From Pseudonocardia sp. HH130630-07 (GTDB taxonomy: Bacteria > Actinomycetota > Actinomycetes > Mycobacteriales > Pseudonocardiaceae): a DNA stretch of 64,000 nt. The position numbers were made by a program, and so were the translations under genes. Shown here in pieces: positions 7,512-15,579 of the stretch. Location: NCBI RefSeq assembly GCF_001698125.1, contig NZ_CP013856.1:54686-118685 (forward strand). Direction: 5' to 3'. The first letter of the stretch is position 1. Each line of letters starts with the position of its first letter. Under the pieces are notes generated by a model. The model ran no database searches, had not been told where the DNA came from, and worked only from the letters and a program-made list of their open reading frames with translations.

Positions 7512-8717
7512 GTGGGAGGGCCGGAGCTGGAGCCGTGCCAGTTCCCGGGGGGCTGCGCGAACACGATGGAGTACGCCGGGTCCGGGCGGCGGCCGAAGTA
7601 CTGCTACCAGGTCGTGGGCGGGGTGATGCACGACCGGGTCAACGCCAAGCGGATCGCCGACGGCGGCGTCCCGGCGCGCCGGCGTGGGGAGCCCGACGAT
7701 GCGCTGGCCCGCCCGATCGCCCGGGCCGGGCAGACCGTGACCGACCAGGTCGTCGCGCTCATCGCGCGGTTGGAGGAGGGCGGCACCGAGCTGCGGGACG
7801 CGCTCGGCACCCTGGCCGACCCCGAGGCGGTCGCCGCGGAGATCGCCGCCGCCCGCCGCGCCGCGCGTGCCGAGATCGACCTCGCCCAGGCCGCGGCCGA
7901 CGAGGCCCGCGCCCAGGCCCGCGCCGCCCGGGACGTGGCCGAGGCCGCGCGCCGCTCGGCCGCCGCGTCCGACGACGCCGCCGCCGACGCGATCGCCGAA
8001 CGCGACACCGCCGAGCTGTCCCGCACCGAGGCGATTACCGCCCGCGAGGCGGCCGAGGCCCAGCTCACCGCGACCCGGGCCGAGCTGGAACAGCAGGTCG
8101 CCGACCTGACCACCGAGCGGGACGCGGCCCGGGCCGAGACCGAGCGGGTCACCGCCGAGCTGACCACCCAGCTGGGCGGGGTGCGCGCGGAGCTGGAGAC
8201 CGCCGTCGCCGAGCGGGACACCGCGGCCGCGGATCTCGCGGCGACCCGGCGCGACCTCGACCGCGCCGAGACCGACCGCGCCCGCCTGGCCGACGAGGTG
8301 GACCAGGTCCGGGAGCAGGCCGCGGAGTACCGGGCCGCCCGGGCCGCGGCGGAGAGCAGCCTGACCGCGCTGCGCGCCCAGCTCGTCCACGACGTCGACC
8401 GCGAACGCGCCTACGGCGAGCAGCGCCTCACCGACGCCCAGACCCGCCATGCCACCCAGGTCGCCGACCTGCGCACCGAGCTGGCCCGCGCCCAACGCCG
8501 CACCGCCGACCGCACCGCCGGCCACGACGTCGACACCGACGGCATCGACGTCGATCCGGGCGCCGAGCCAGCGCGTCCGCCCGCCCGCCGGGCCCGGCCC
8601 CGCGCCGCGCAGCGCCGACCCGGCCCCACCGCCACCGATCCCGACGTCACCGAGCCCGCCGCCACCGAGCCCGGCGACCCGACCGATCAGCCCGGCGACA
8701 CCGCCCACCAGGAGTGA
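7512..8717 (+). CDS. Cys-motif, long coiled-coil protein, copy B
   Basis: 401 residues, a clear paralogue of the gene at 3208. The Cys block (CQFPGGCANTMEYAGSG, RPKYCYQVVGGVMHDRVNAK) is nearly identical, the Ala/Glu/Arg coiled coil covers about residues 60-340, and the Pro/Arg tail ends in the same RPRAAQRRPGPTAT motif. It lacks the first 50 or so residues of copy A. The only in-frame start near the homologous region is GTG 7512, with no good ribosome-binding site, so it may be N-terminally truncated. It is followed after seven bases by the zinc-ribbon paralogue. Divergence within the coiled coil shows the duplication is old. Confidence 0.55.
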   Translation: MGGPELEPCQFPGGCANTMEYAGSGRRPKYCYQVVGGVMHDRVNAKRIADGGVPARRRGEPDDALARPIARAGQTVTDQVVALIARLEEGGTELRDALGTLADPEAVAAEIAAARRAARAEIDLAQAAADEARAQARAARDVAEAARRSAAASDDAAADAIAERDTAELSRTEAITAREAAEAQLTATRAELEQQVADLTTERDAARAETERVTAELTTQLGGVRAELETAVAERDTAAADLAATRRDLDRAETDRARLADEVDQVREQAAEYRAARAAAESSLTALRAQLVHDVDRERAYGEQRLTDAQTRHATQVADLRTELARAQRRTADRTAGHDVDTDGIDVDPGAEPARPPARRARPRAAQRRPGPTATDPDVTEPAATEPGDPTDQPGDTAHQE

Positions 8718-8724
8718 GGTCCCC

Positions 8725-9177
8725 ATGAACCCCGCATTCCGCGCCGGCACGTCCCCCACACCTGACCCGACGCCTGGCCGGCCCCGACCGTCTGGGGGCT
8801 CGGCGCGCCCGGAGATGGGCGCCCCCGCTCCGCACGCTTCGAGCGGACCGACCCTGTGCTGCGACCGGTGCGGCTGCCCCCCGGGCGACCCGCTGCAGCA
8901 GATCCTGATGAGCGCCGTGTGGCTCGTCGACGGCCCCGACGGACCCACCACCGCCTGCTACTGCCGAGCCTGCGCACCCGCCGGGCCGATCACCGACCTG
9001 ACCTGCCAGCGCTGCGGCGACGGCCCACTACTGGTCGGAGACCTCGCCGCCGCCCCCGACGGCACGGTCCCCGAGCCCGCCCGGACGTGGCTGACCGCAG
9101 CCGGCTGGCACCTCGACGAACCGATCTGTCCCGGCTGCCGCCCAACCAGCTGCCAGATCCAGGAGGGCCTCTGGTGA
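8725..9177 (+). CDS. small zinc-ribbon-like protein, copy B
   Basis: 150 residues, paralogous to 4619-5101. Disordered N terminus (MNPAFRAGTSPTPDPTPG) followed by the Cys clusters LCCDRCG, YCRAC, TCQRCGDGPLLVG and ICPGC. The core DPLQQILMSAVWL and the segment GPTT-CYCRAC are kept, while the N-terminal tails differ. ATG 8725 follows the coiled-coil stop by seven bases with AGGAG at the junction, exactly as in copy A. Retention of the pair in both copies argues that the two proteins work together. Confidence 0.6.
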   Translation: MNPAFRAGTSPTPDPTPGRPRPSGGSARPEMGAPAPHASSGPTLCCDRCGCPPGDPLQQILMSAVWLVDGPDGPTTACYCRACAPAGPITDLTCQRCGDGPLLVGDLAAAPDGTVPEPARTWLTAAGWHLDEPICPGCRPTSCQIQEGLW

Positions 9178-9227
9178 ACGCCCTCCAGCCCAACGACGAG
9201 CCGCTCGGCCGCACCCGACGCCCAAGA

Positions 9228-9609
9228 CGCGACCGCGTCACACAGCTCGCCGCCAGCCAGACGAGCTGGCCTGGGTCTGCGCGCTCACCCCGTACTCGCG
9301 CGGAGTACGACGTCTGCGCGCCGCCAGGCCAAACTCAACCCCGGTCGAACGAGCCCACCGCTGGGGTGCGCTGCAACCAGAGCTTCAACAACGCCGGCGC
9401 TGCGGGACGCGCCGGCTGCTCTGCCTCCACCCCGCCCCGGTCGAACCCCGTCCCGCCGCTCGGGTCGGCGACCTCCACGCCACGGAGCGGTTGCGCACGG
9501 TGCTGATCGCGAGAACCGGCCCGCGGTTGAGGTGATCACCACCTACGGCGCCCCGACGCTGTGCTCTACGTCGACCCGCCCTACCTGGCCACAGCTGGCC
9601 GAGCTCATC
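9228..9609 (+). pseudogene. D12-class DNA adenine methylase remnant
   Basis: Fragments in several frames fit a D12 (Dam-like) N6-adenine methyltransferase: RTRAEYDVCAPPGQTQP, VRCNQSFNNAGAAGRAG, a segment ERLRTVLI followed in another frame by NRPAVEVITTYGA, and finally VLYVDPPYLA, which contains the DPPY catalytic motif. At least two frameshifts separate them and the N-terminal SAM-binding part is absent. It is a decayed phage- or plasmid-type solitary methylase. Confidence 0.5.
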
Positions 9610-9804
9610 GGCCACCCCTCGGTCATCGTGAGCGAACTCGACGACGCCGCCGCGGTGACCACGCTGCTCGACCACGCCGACGCCTTCGACGCACTCGCCG
9701 GCCACGTCCTGCACACCGCCCGCCAACGCCGCTGGCCAGCACTGAGCGCCGACACCGACCGATTGACCCACCTCGACCCCGACGTCGAGATCACCGACCT
9801 GTAG
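9586..9804 (+). pseudogene. PIN-domain protein, C-terminal remnant
   Basis: The frame ending at TAG 9802-9804 reads HPSVIVSELDDAAAVTTLL, then HADAFDALAGHVLHTARQRR and WPALSADTDRLTHLDPDVEI. The DALA-HV-HTAR and LSADTDRL-x-DPDVEI pattern is the second half of a VapC-like PIN toxin. The first half is missing and its place is taken by the methylase remnant, so the two fragments were joined by deletion or recombination. Confidence 0.4.
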
Positions 9805-9932
9805 ACGGACGGAGGACTCCAGGATCGGGGACGCGCACCGCAGGTGGGCAGCCGACCGCGCCGGGCCCGCGGTCCTTGGCGACTCGAACCACGCTCGATG
9901 TTCGGTCGGCTCCAGCCCCGGAGGATCCCGGT

Positions 9933-11375
9933 ATGACGCGAACGACGACCCCGCCCGCGGCGGCCGCCGCCACGCCCGCCGACCCCGGGACCGCCTCTGA
10001 ACGTCTACAGAGGTTCCTCGACCCGGGGGTTGCTGACTTCTTGGGATGTCCGAACAACTCAGGCGTTGTGAGTGCGCTCGGAGCCGTAGGCGGTGTACCG
10101 GTCGTCGCCTACGCGACAGACGCTGCATATCAAGGGGGCGCGATGGGAAAGGCCGGGTGCCGTCGGATCGTCGACGCCGTCGAAGCCGGCCTGCGCCTGC
10201 GCCGCCCTGTCATTGGGCTCTGGCACTCCGGCGGGGCACGTCTAGCGGAGGGAGTGGAGGCGCTCGACTCGGTCGGCCGGGTGTTTGCGGCGATGGTTCG
10301 CGCGTCCGGCCGGATTCCCCAGATCTCGGTGGTGCTGGGACCCGCAGCCGGCGGCGCCGCGTACGGTCCCGCACTGACCGACCTGGTCGTGATAGCACCG
10401 GCCGGGCGGATCTTCGTGACCGGTCCAGGCGTCGTGCGGTCGGTCACGGGCGAGCGGGTCGACGCCCACGAGCTCGGTGGTCCGGACACACACGCTCTGC
10501 GCTCCGGGGTGGTGCATCACGTAGCCGACGGCGAGCCTGGGGCTCTGGCCGCGGCCCGTCGCATCACCGGCTACCTCGGGCAGCCGGGTAGTTTCGGCCC
10601 GCTCACGGGCCGCGACAGCGCAACGGATCCGGCATCTGTGCTGCCCGCCAACCGCCGTCGGGCTTACGACGTGCGGCCGCTCGTGATCGCCCTCCTGGAT
10701 GCACCGGCCACGGATGGGCATGGTTTCGAGGAGCTGCAGGAACGCTACGCGCCGAACATCGTGATCGGGTTCGGGCGGCTCGGCGGCCGGAGCGTCGGCG
10801 TCGTCGCGAACAACCCTCTGCGCCTGGGCGGATGTCTGGACTCGGCGTCGGCCGAGAAGGCTGCCCGCTTCGTGCGTCTATGCGACTCGGCAGGGGTACC
10901 GCTGGTCGTACTGGTCGACGTGCCCGGTTACCTGCCCGGGATCGGACAGGAGTGGGAGGGTGTCGTGCGCCGCGGTGCGAAGCTGCTGCACGCGTTCGCC
11001 GACGCTGCTGTGCCCCGGGTGACAGTGGTAACGCGCAAAGCCTTCGGTGGCGCCTACATCGCGATGAACTCGCGCGCTCTCGGCGCGACCGCGGTGTTCG
11101 CCTGGCCGGGCGCCGAGATCGCCGTGATGAACGCACGGGCGGCAGTCGGCGTGCTGCACCGCCGTGAATTGGCCGCCACGCCGGATGACGAACGCGAGCA
11201 GCTACACGACCGGCTCGCCGACGAACACGAACGTACGGCCGGTGGCGTCGACCGCGCGCTCGATCTCGGCGTGGTGGATGAGGTGATTGCCCCGGCCACG
11301 ACGCGTGAGCGGCTGATCGAGGCGCTCGCGGCAGCGCCGCGCAGGACCGGACGCAACCGCAACATCCCTTTGTGA
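9933..11375 (+). CDS. acyl-CoA carboxylase carboxyltransferase (beta) subunit
   Basis: 480 residues with both halves of the crotonase-fold carboxyltransferase. The N-terminal half has GLWHSGGARLAEGVEAL and the oxyanion-loop GPAAGGAAYGPALTDLVV; the C-terminal half has VDVPGYLPGIGQEWEGVVR and TRKAFGGAYIAMNSRALGA. It moves carboxyl from carboxybiotin to an acyl-CoA, most likely acetyl-CoA to give malonyl-CoA for the polyketide synthase; substrate choice is inference. ATG 9933 has GAGGAT eight bases upstream and gives the family length, whereas a longer frame upstream is composition shadow. A separate biotin-carrier gene lies at 14738, but no biotin carboxylase is present, so that subunit must come from primary metabolism. 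Confidence 0.85.
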   Translation: MTRTTTPPAAAAATPADPGTASERLQRFLDPGVADFLGCPNNSGVVSALGAVGGVPVVAYATDAAYQGGAMGKAGCRRIVDAVEAGLRLRRPVIGLWHSGGARLAEGVEALDSVGRVFAAMVRASGRIPQISVVLGPAAGGAAYGPALTDLVVIAPAGRIFVTGPGVVRSVTGERVDAHELGGPDTHALRSGVVHHVADGEPGALAAARRITGYLGQPGSFGPLTGRDSATDPASVLPANRRRAYDVRPLVIALLDAPATDGHGFEELQERYAPNIVIGFGRLGGRSVGVVANNPLRLGGCLDSASAEKAARFVRLCDSAGVPLVVLVDVPGYLPGIGQEWEGVVRRGAKLLHAFADAAVPRVTVVTRKAFGGAYIAMNSRALGATAVFAWPGAEIAVMNARAAVGVLHRRELAATPDDEREQLHDRLADEHERTAGGVDRALDLGVVDEVIAPATTRERLIEALAAAPRRTGRNRNIPL

Positions 11376-11473
11376 ACCGCGCCGACGATGTCCCCATCCT
11401 CGCTCGACGCCACCGCGACAGCTGCGCCGCACAGTTGCGGTGACACCGCAGCGTCGATCGGGAGAACCCCACC

Positions 11474-13099
11474 ATGACCCAGTTCCGCGGGCACCAGTCA
11501 TGCTCGGCCGTTATCGATCCGCGCCGGATCGGCGTCGATGGCGTGTCACTGACCCTGCGTGACGTGGTCGATGTCGCCCGCAGAGGCGCCGTCGCCGAGC
11601 TTTCGTCACCGGGTGTCGCGGATCGTGCGGCCGCGAGCAGACAGGTGCTCACCGACCTCGTCGAGCAGGGCCGTCCGGTCTATGGGGTGACCACTGGCTT
11701 CGGCGACTCGGTCCGGCGTCAGATCGCGGGACGCTGCACGGCCGAGCTTCAGCGGAACCTGATCGGGTTTCTCGGCTGCGGCACTGGCAAGACCCTTCCC
11801 ATCGACGTCGCGCGGGCGGTGGTGATGGTCCGGGCGAACAGTCTGGCGCGTGGCCACTCCGGAGTGCGTCCCGCGCTGCTGGAGGCACTGTTGGACCTGC
11901 TCAACAGCGGCGTCACGCCGATTATTCCGGAGGAGGGGTCGGTCGGTGCCAGCGGCGATCTGGTGCCCCTGTCCTACGTCGCTGCTGTGCTCACCGGCCA
12001 GCGGGAGGCTGACTTGGACGGGCGAAGAATCCCAGCGGCCATGGCGCTGGAGGCAGCCGGCCTCGAGCCCTTCGAGCTGGCGGCAAAGGAGGGGTTGAGC
12101 CTGGTCAACGGCACGGCGTTCATGACCGCGCTGGGGACGCTCGTCGCGGCGGACGCTCGTCGTCTGCTTTTGCTCGCTGAGGTCAACACCGCTCTGACCA
12201 CCGAGGTGCTGCGCGGCATCACCGGACCGTTCGCGCCCTTCCTGCACGACGTCGCCAAGCCGCACCCGGGCCAGGTCGCGTCGGCCCGCGCGATCCGAGG
12301 CCTGTTGGCCGGTAGCGGTCTCGCTGTCACTTACGAGGACGTCGTGGACCGGGCTGGGACGAGCGATACCGGCTACCGCGTGCTGGCCGAACAGATCCAG
12401 GAGCAGTACTCGCTGCGTTGCGCGCCGCAGTTCCTCGGCGTCCTGCGCGACGCGCTCGAGTGGGTCGAGCGCTGGCTGGTCATCGAGGTCAACTCGGCGA
12501 ACGACAACCCACTGGTAGACAGTGCCACCGGCGCAGTGGTCAGCGGTGGCAACTTCGCGGGCGGCCACGTCGGCCTGGCGATGGACACGTTAAAGACCGC
12601 CGTAGCGAGCGTCCTGGACCTGCTCGACCGACAGCTCGAGCTCGTCGTCGACGAGAAGTTCAACAACGGCCTAACGCCCAACCTCGTGCGGCCGGTTCTG
12701 CACGACGACCCGCAGGCGGGACTGCATCATGGCTTCAAGGGCGTCCAGCTGGCCTGCTCGTCACTCACCGCTGACGCGCTCAGCCGCTGCGTGCCGGTGA
12801 CGGTGTTCTCTCGCTCCACCGAATGCCACAATCAGGACAAGGTGTCGATGGGGGCGACGGCTGCGCGACAGGCCCGCGACGTCGTCGAGATCGGTGAGCG
12901 GGCGGTGGTCCTGCACCTCCTGGCCCTGTGCCAGGCCGCTGACCTGCGGGGACCCCAACTTCTGGGGCGGACCCGTGCGGTGTACGACCGGGTCCGGGCT
13001 GTGAGCCGGACGGTCGATGCGGATCGGGCGCTCGACAAAGACGTCGCCGCGGTGCTAGGGCTGTTGCGTGATGACTCCCTGCTGGAGGGCGTCGGGTGA
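11474..13099 (+). CDS. MIO-type aromatic amino acid ammonia-lyase, Phe-type (EncP-like)
   Basis: 541 residues of the HAL/PAL/TAL superfamily. The MIO cofactor precursor is Ala159-Ser160-Gly161 in GSVGASGDLVPLSY. The catalytic Tyr70 sits in VYGVTTGFG, and the C-terminal STECHNQDKVSMG carries the HNQD form typical of PAL and 2,3-aminomutases, not histidase. The substrate-selectivity pair is Phe99-Leu100 (NLIGFLGCG), where tyrosine lyases have His-Leu, so phenylalanine is the likely substrate and cinnamate (or beta-Phe) the product. In the enterocin pathway the homologous EncP makes cinnamate for a benzoyl starter. GGGAGAA precedes the ATG. It stands within the polyketide cluster, about 100 bp after the carboxyltransferase. 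Confidence 0.85.
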   Translation: MTQFRGHQSCSAVIDPRRIGVDGVSLTLRDVVDVARRGAVAELSSPGVADRAAASRQVLTDLVEQGRPVYGVTTGFGDSVRRQIAGRCTAELQRNLIGFLGCGTGKTLPIDVARAVVMVRANSLARGHSGVRPALLEALLDLLNSGVTPIIPEEGSVGASGDLVPLSYVAAVLTGQREADLDGRRIPAAMALEAAGLEPFELAAKEGLSLVNGTAFMTALGTLVAADARRLLLLAEVNTALTTEVLRGITGPFAPFLHDVAKPHPGQVASARAIRGLLAGSGLAVTYEDVVDRAGTSDTGYRVLAEQIQEQYSLRCAPQFLGVLRDALEWVERWLVIEVNSANDNPLVDSATGAVVSGGNFAGGHVGLAMDTLKTAVASVLDLLDRQLELVVDEKFNNGLTPNLVRPVLHDDPQAGLHHGFKGVQLACSSLTADALSRCVPVTVFSRSTECHNQDKVSMGATAARQARDVVEIGERAVVLHLLALCQAADLRGPQLLGRTRAVYDRVRAVSRTVDADRALDKDVAAVLGLLRDDSLLEGVG

Positions 13100-13162
13100 G
13101 CGCCGGGCCGTCCGCGAGGTGGTAGCCGTGTCCACATGGGCGCCCGGGCGGAGAACCGCACC

Positions 13163-13774
13163 GTGACTCGGACACGCGGTCCGGGGGCCGCTCATGATCA
13201 GCGTCGGGGGGAGATCCTCGCCGCGGTCGGGCAGCTGGCTGCCGAGCACGGGCCACTCGCGGTATCCCAGTCCGCTGTGGCTGCGGTCGCGGGCGTCTCG
13301 CCGGGGCGCGTCCAGCACTACTTCCCGTCCAAGGACGAGATGTTGACTGCCGCGTTCGAAGATCTCAACGCCCGCAGCAGCGTCCGCGTCCGGGAGCGCG
13401 TCGGATGTGACCTCTCGTCGGCCGTGCCGCGCGCGGTCCTGGAGGCGGTGTTGACCGAACTCATCCCCTACGACGAGGTGACCCGGGCGCACGTCCAGTT
13501 CCGTCAGGCGTACACCGCCCTCGCCCTGCACCACGATGAGGTCGCCACCCGGCTGCGCTCCCGTTACCAGCATCTGCACTGCGACGACCTCGCCGGGCTC
13601 ATCCGGCGGGATCAGGAGACCGGTGTGATCGACGGCGGTGCTCAGCCGCACGCCATCGCCGTCCGGCTGTCCGCACTCGCCGAGGGACTGGCCTACTACG
13701 TGCTGATCGGCATCGCCGCCTCCGAGACGGCGCACGACATCGTCCTCGCGGAGATCGCCGCGATATACCGGTGA
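13163..13774 (+). CDS. TetR-family transcriptional regulator
   Basis: 203 residues from GTG 13163, which has GGAGAA upstream (an ATG at 13136 would add nine residues). The HTH lies at about residues 30-60 (SQSAVAAVAGVSPGRVQHYF, PSKDEML), followed by an all-helical ligand domain with a conserved-looking TetR_C pattern. It is likely a local repressor controlling the F420-oxidoreductase operon or an export gene in response to a pathway metabolite. The 90-bp gap downstream contains three ATCCGG/GTCCGG-type repeats (13819-13851) that could be its operator. The target and ligand are unknown. Confidence 0.85.
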   Translation: MTRTRGPGAAHDQRRGEILAAVGQLAAEHGPLAVSQSAVAAVAGVSPGRVQHYFPSKDEMLTAAFEDLNARSSVRVRERVGCDLSSAVPRAVLEAVLTELIPYDEVTRAHVQFRQAYTALALHHDEVATRLRSRYQHLHCDDLAGLIRRDQETGVIDGGAQPHAIAVRLSALAEGLAYYVLIGIAASETAHDIVLAEIAAIYR

Positions 13775-13865
13775 TCGCCCTAACTTCCTCCCATGATCAC
13801 GCGGTCCGGGCCGGACACCGTCCGGAGACGATCCGGCCACCATCCGGTGACCGAACGGGGACGCG

Positions 13866-14741
13866 ATGCGCCTGGCGATCCATCTATACGACTACGCGGC
13901 TGCTGGTTGCCCCGGTCCGATCGGACCGGCACTGGCCGATGCGGCGCGAGCCGCTGAGGACGGCGGCGCGACGGCCCTCACTCTGATCGACCACTGGATG
14001 GGCGAGCCGGACCCGACCACGGGCGCGCCGAGCCGGGCGCCGGTGCTGGAGGGCTACACGACGCTCGGCTACCTGGCGCACGCGACGAACCGGATAGAGC
14101 TGGGTCTGCTGGTCACGGGCGTTACCTACCGGGAGCCAGCACTGTTGGCCACGACGGTCGCGACGCTCGACGCGCTGTCCGGGGGCCGGGCATTTCTTGG
14201 GATCGGCGCCTCGTGGTTCGCCTACGAGCACCAGGCGCTCGGCGTGCCGTTCCCCCCGACTGCGGAACGATTCGATCGGGTCGACGAGGCGGTGAGGATC
14301 TGCCGCCAGATGTGGAGCGATGACGACGGTCCGTTCCACGGTCGCCACTACCACCTCGAACGAACCGTGTGCGCGGCACAGCCGTTGAACCGAACCCCGA
14401 AGGTGGTCATCGCCGGTATGGGCGAGCGGCGCACCCTGCGGCTCGTGGCCGAACTGGGTGACGCCTGCAACCTGTTCAGCCATGGGCACGACGAGGTCGC
14501 CCGCAAGATCGATGTGCTGGACCGGCACTGCACGGACGTCGGGCGCCGACCGAGCGATGTGACCCGGACGCTGCTGTTCACCGGTGACCCGCTTGCAGAC
14601 CCGGACGGATTCATGCGGGACATGGCCGGCTACGCGGAGCTGGGGATCGAGCAGGTGTGGATCGGGCCAACCGGACCGGAGCCAGCGCTCTGGGTCGGCG
14701 ATGCGACGGCGCGATTCGTCGGCCCTCTGGACTCGTTGTGA
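13866..14741 (+). CDS. LLM-class F420-dependent oxidoreductase
   Basis: 291 residues with the luciferase-like TIM-barrel pattern: LTLIDHWMGEPD (barrel strand with a conserved Asp-His), RIELGLLVTGVTYREPALLA, LSGGRAFLGIGASWFAYEH and the PKVVIAGMGERRTLRLVAELGDACN block typical of F420-dependent members. It would transfer hydride to or from F420, a cofactor common in actinomycetes. Within the cluster it may reduce or oxidise a polyketide intermediate; no enterocin-pathway counterpart is known to me. Its stop overlaps the biotin-carrier GTG as GTGA, so the two are co-translated, which is an unexpected pairing. Confidence 0.85.
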   Translation: MRLAIHLYDYAAAGCPGPIGPALADAARAAEDGGATALTLIDHWMGEPDPTTGAPSRAPVLEGYTTLGYLAHATNRIELGLLVTGVTYREPALLATTVATLDALSGGRAFLGIGASWFAYEHQALGVPFPPTAERFDRVDEAVRICRQMWSDDDGPFHGRHYHLERTVCAAQPLNRTPKVVIAGMGERRTLRLVAELGDACNLFSHGHDEVARKIDVLDRHCTDVGRRPSDVTRTLLFTGDPLADPDGFMRDMAGYAELGIEQVWIGPTGPEPALWVGDATARFVGPLDSL

Positions 14742-14980
14742 GCAGGCCGGGACGGCACGAGATCCGAGCCGAGTTGGTGGCGACCGTCCTCGACGTCACC
14801 GTCTCGGTAGGCGACCTGGTCCAGCCGGGACGCCAGATCTGCCTGCTAGAGTCGATGAAGATGGAGATCCCGGTGCTCAGCGAGGTCTCCGGGTTCCTGA
14901 CCGACGCCCTGGTGACGCCGGGACAGGTTGTCCGGTGTGGAGACGTCCTCGCTGTCTTGCACACCAATTCTTCGATGTGA
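14738..14980 (+). CDS. biotinyl (BCCP-like) carrier domain protein
   Basis: 80 residues, a stand-alone biotinyl/lipoyl domain. The biotin-accepting Lys is in LLESMKMEIPVLSE (the MKM motif), flanked by VSVGDLVQPGRQI and VTPGQVVRCGDVLAVL, which form the hammerhead fold. It should carry carboxybiotin to the carboxyltransferase encoded at 9933. It is shorter than AccB-type BCCPs because it lacks the Ala/Pro N-terminal linker. GTG 14738 gives a four-base overlap with the oxidoreductase; a longer reading from 14657 overlaps that gene extensively and is rejected. Confidence 0.8.
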   Translation: MSRPGRHEIRAELVATVLDVTVSVGDLVQPGRQICLLESMKMEIPVLSEVSGFLTDALVTPGQVVRCGDVLAVLHTNSSM

Positions 14981-15102
14981 CACCATCGTTTTAATCGCTC
15001 AGTCGGGCGTCCGCGGCCTCGGCTTGATCGCGACACGACGCCGGCTCCTACTCGGCGGTGCATCCTCCATGGCGACCAATTGCCCGACGACGGGAGACCA
15101 TC

Positions 15103-15552
15103 GTGACCGCCGCGAGCACCACAACCGGGCTCGACATGAAGCTGCGCGCTCGGGTCGAGGACTTCTACGTCCGCCGACTGAAGCGCCTCGACGACGGGGA
15201 TGCCGCCGGGTGGGCCGCCACGTTCACTGAGGACGGCATGTTCTCCACGAACGCGCGGCCGGACCCGTCCCACGGACGCACCGCCATCCGGGACGAGGTC
15301 TGCGCGGCCCACGCGGCGCTGGTCGAGCGTGGCGCCCACCGGCGACACTGGTTGGGCATGCTCTCAGTCGAGCGAGACGGGAACCGGATCCGCACCGGCT
15401 TCTACGCCCTCGTCTACGAGATCGTGCACGGCGGCCCGACGACACTAATGGCGACGACCACCGGTGAGAGCCTCCTGCACGAAGACGGCGCGGGCCGGCT
15501 GTCCGTGCACGCTGAGTGGATCCGGCGCGACGACCTCACCCCGGTCACCTGA
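15103..15552 (+). CDS. SnoaL-like / NTF2-fold protein 1
   Basis: 149 residues of the NTF2-like superfamily: a helical start (ARVEDFYVRRLKRLDDGDAA), the WAATFTEDGMFS strand-loop, GRTAIRDEVCAAH, and paired strands (RRHWLGMLSVERDG, RIRTGFYALVYEIV). The family includes polyketide cyclases (SnoaL) and ring-hydroxylase small subunits, so a role in cyclising or shaping the polyketide is likely but not proven. GTG 15103 follows GGGAGA at a normal distance. The 120-bp gap upstream suggests its own promoter or a regulated junction. Confidence 0.65.
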   Translation: MTAASTTTGLDMKLRARVEDFYVRRLKRLDDGDAAGWAATFTEDGMFSTNARPDPSHGRTAIRDEVCAAHAALVERGAHRRHWLGMLSVERDGNRIRTGFYALVYEIVHGGPTTLMATTTGESLLHEDGAGRLSVHAEWIRRDDLTPVT

Positions 15553-15579
15553 TTCCGGCACCACGAGGAACGGATAGGC

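Noticed and set aside
7113..8951. 612-residue minus-strand frame containing the DUF1508 sequence at its end
   Set aside because: Only the last 60 residues are real (own ribosome-binding site and start at 7295). The rest is the antisense of the coiled-coil copy B.
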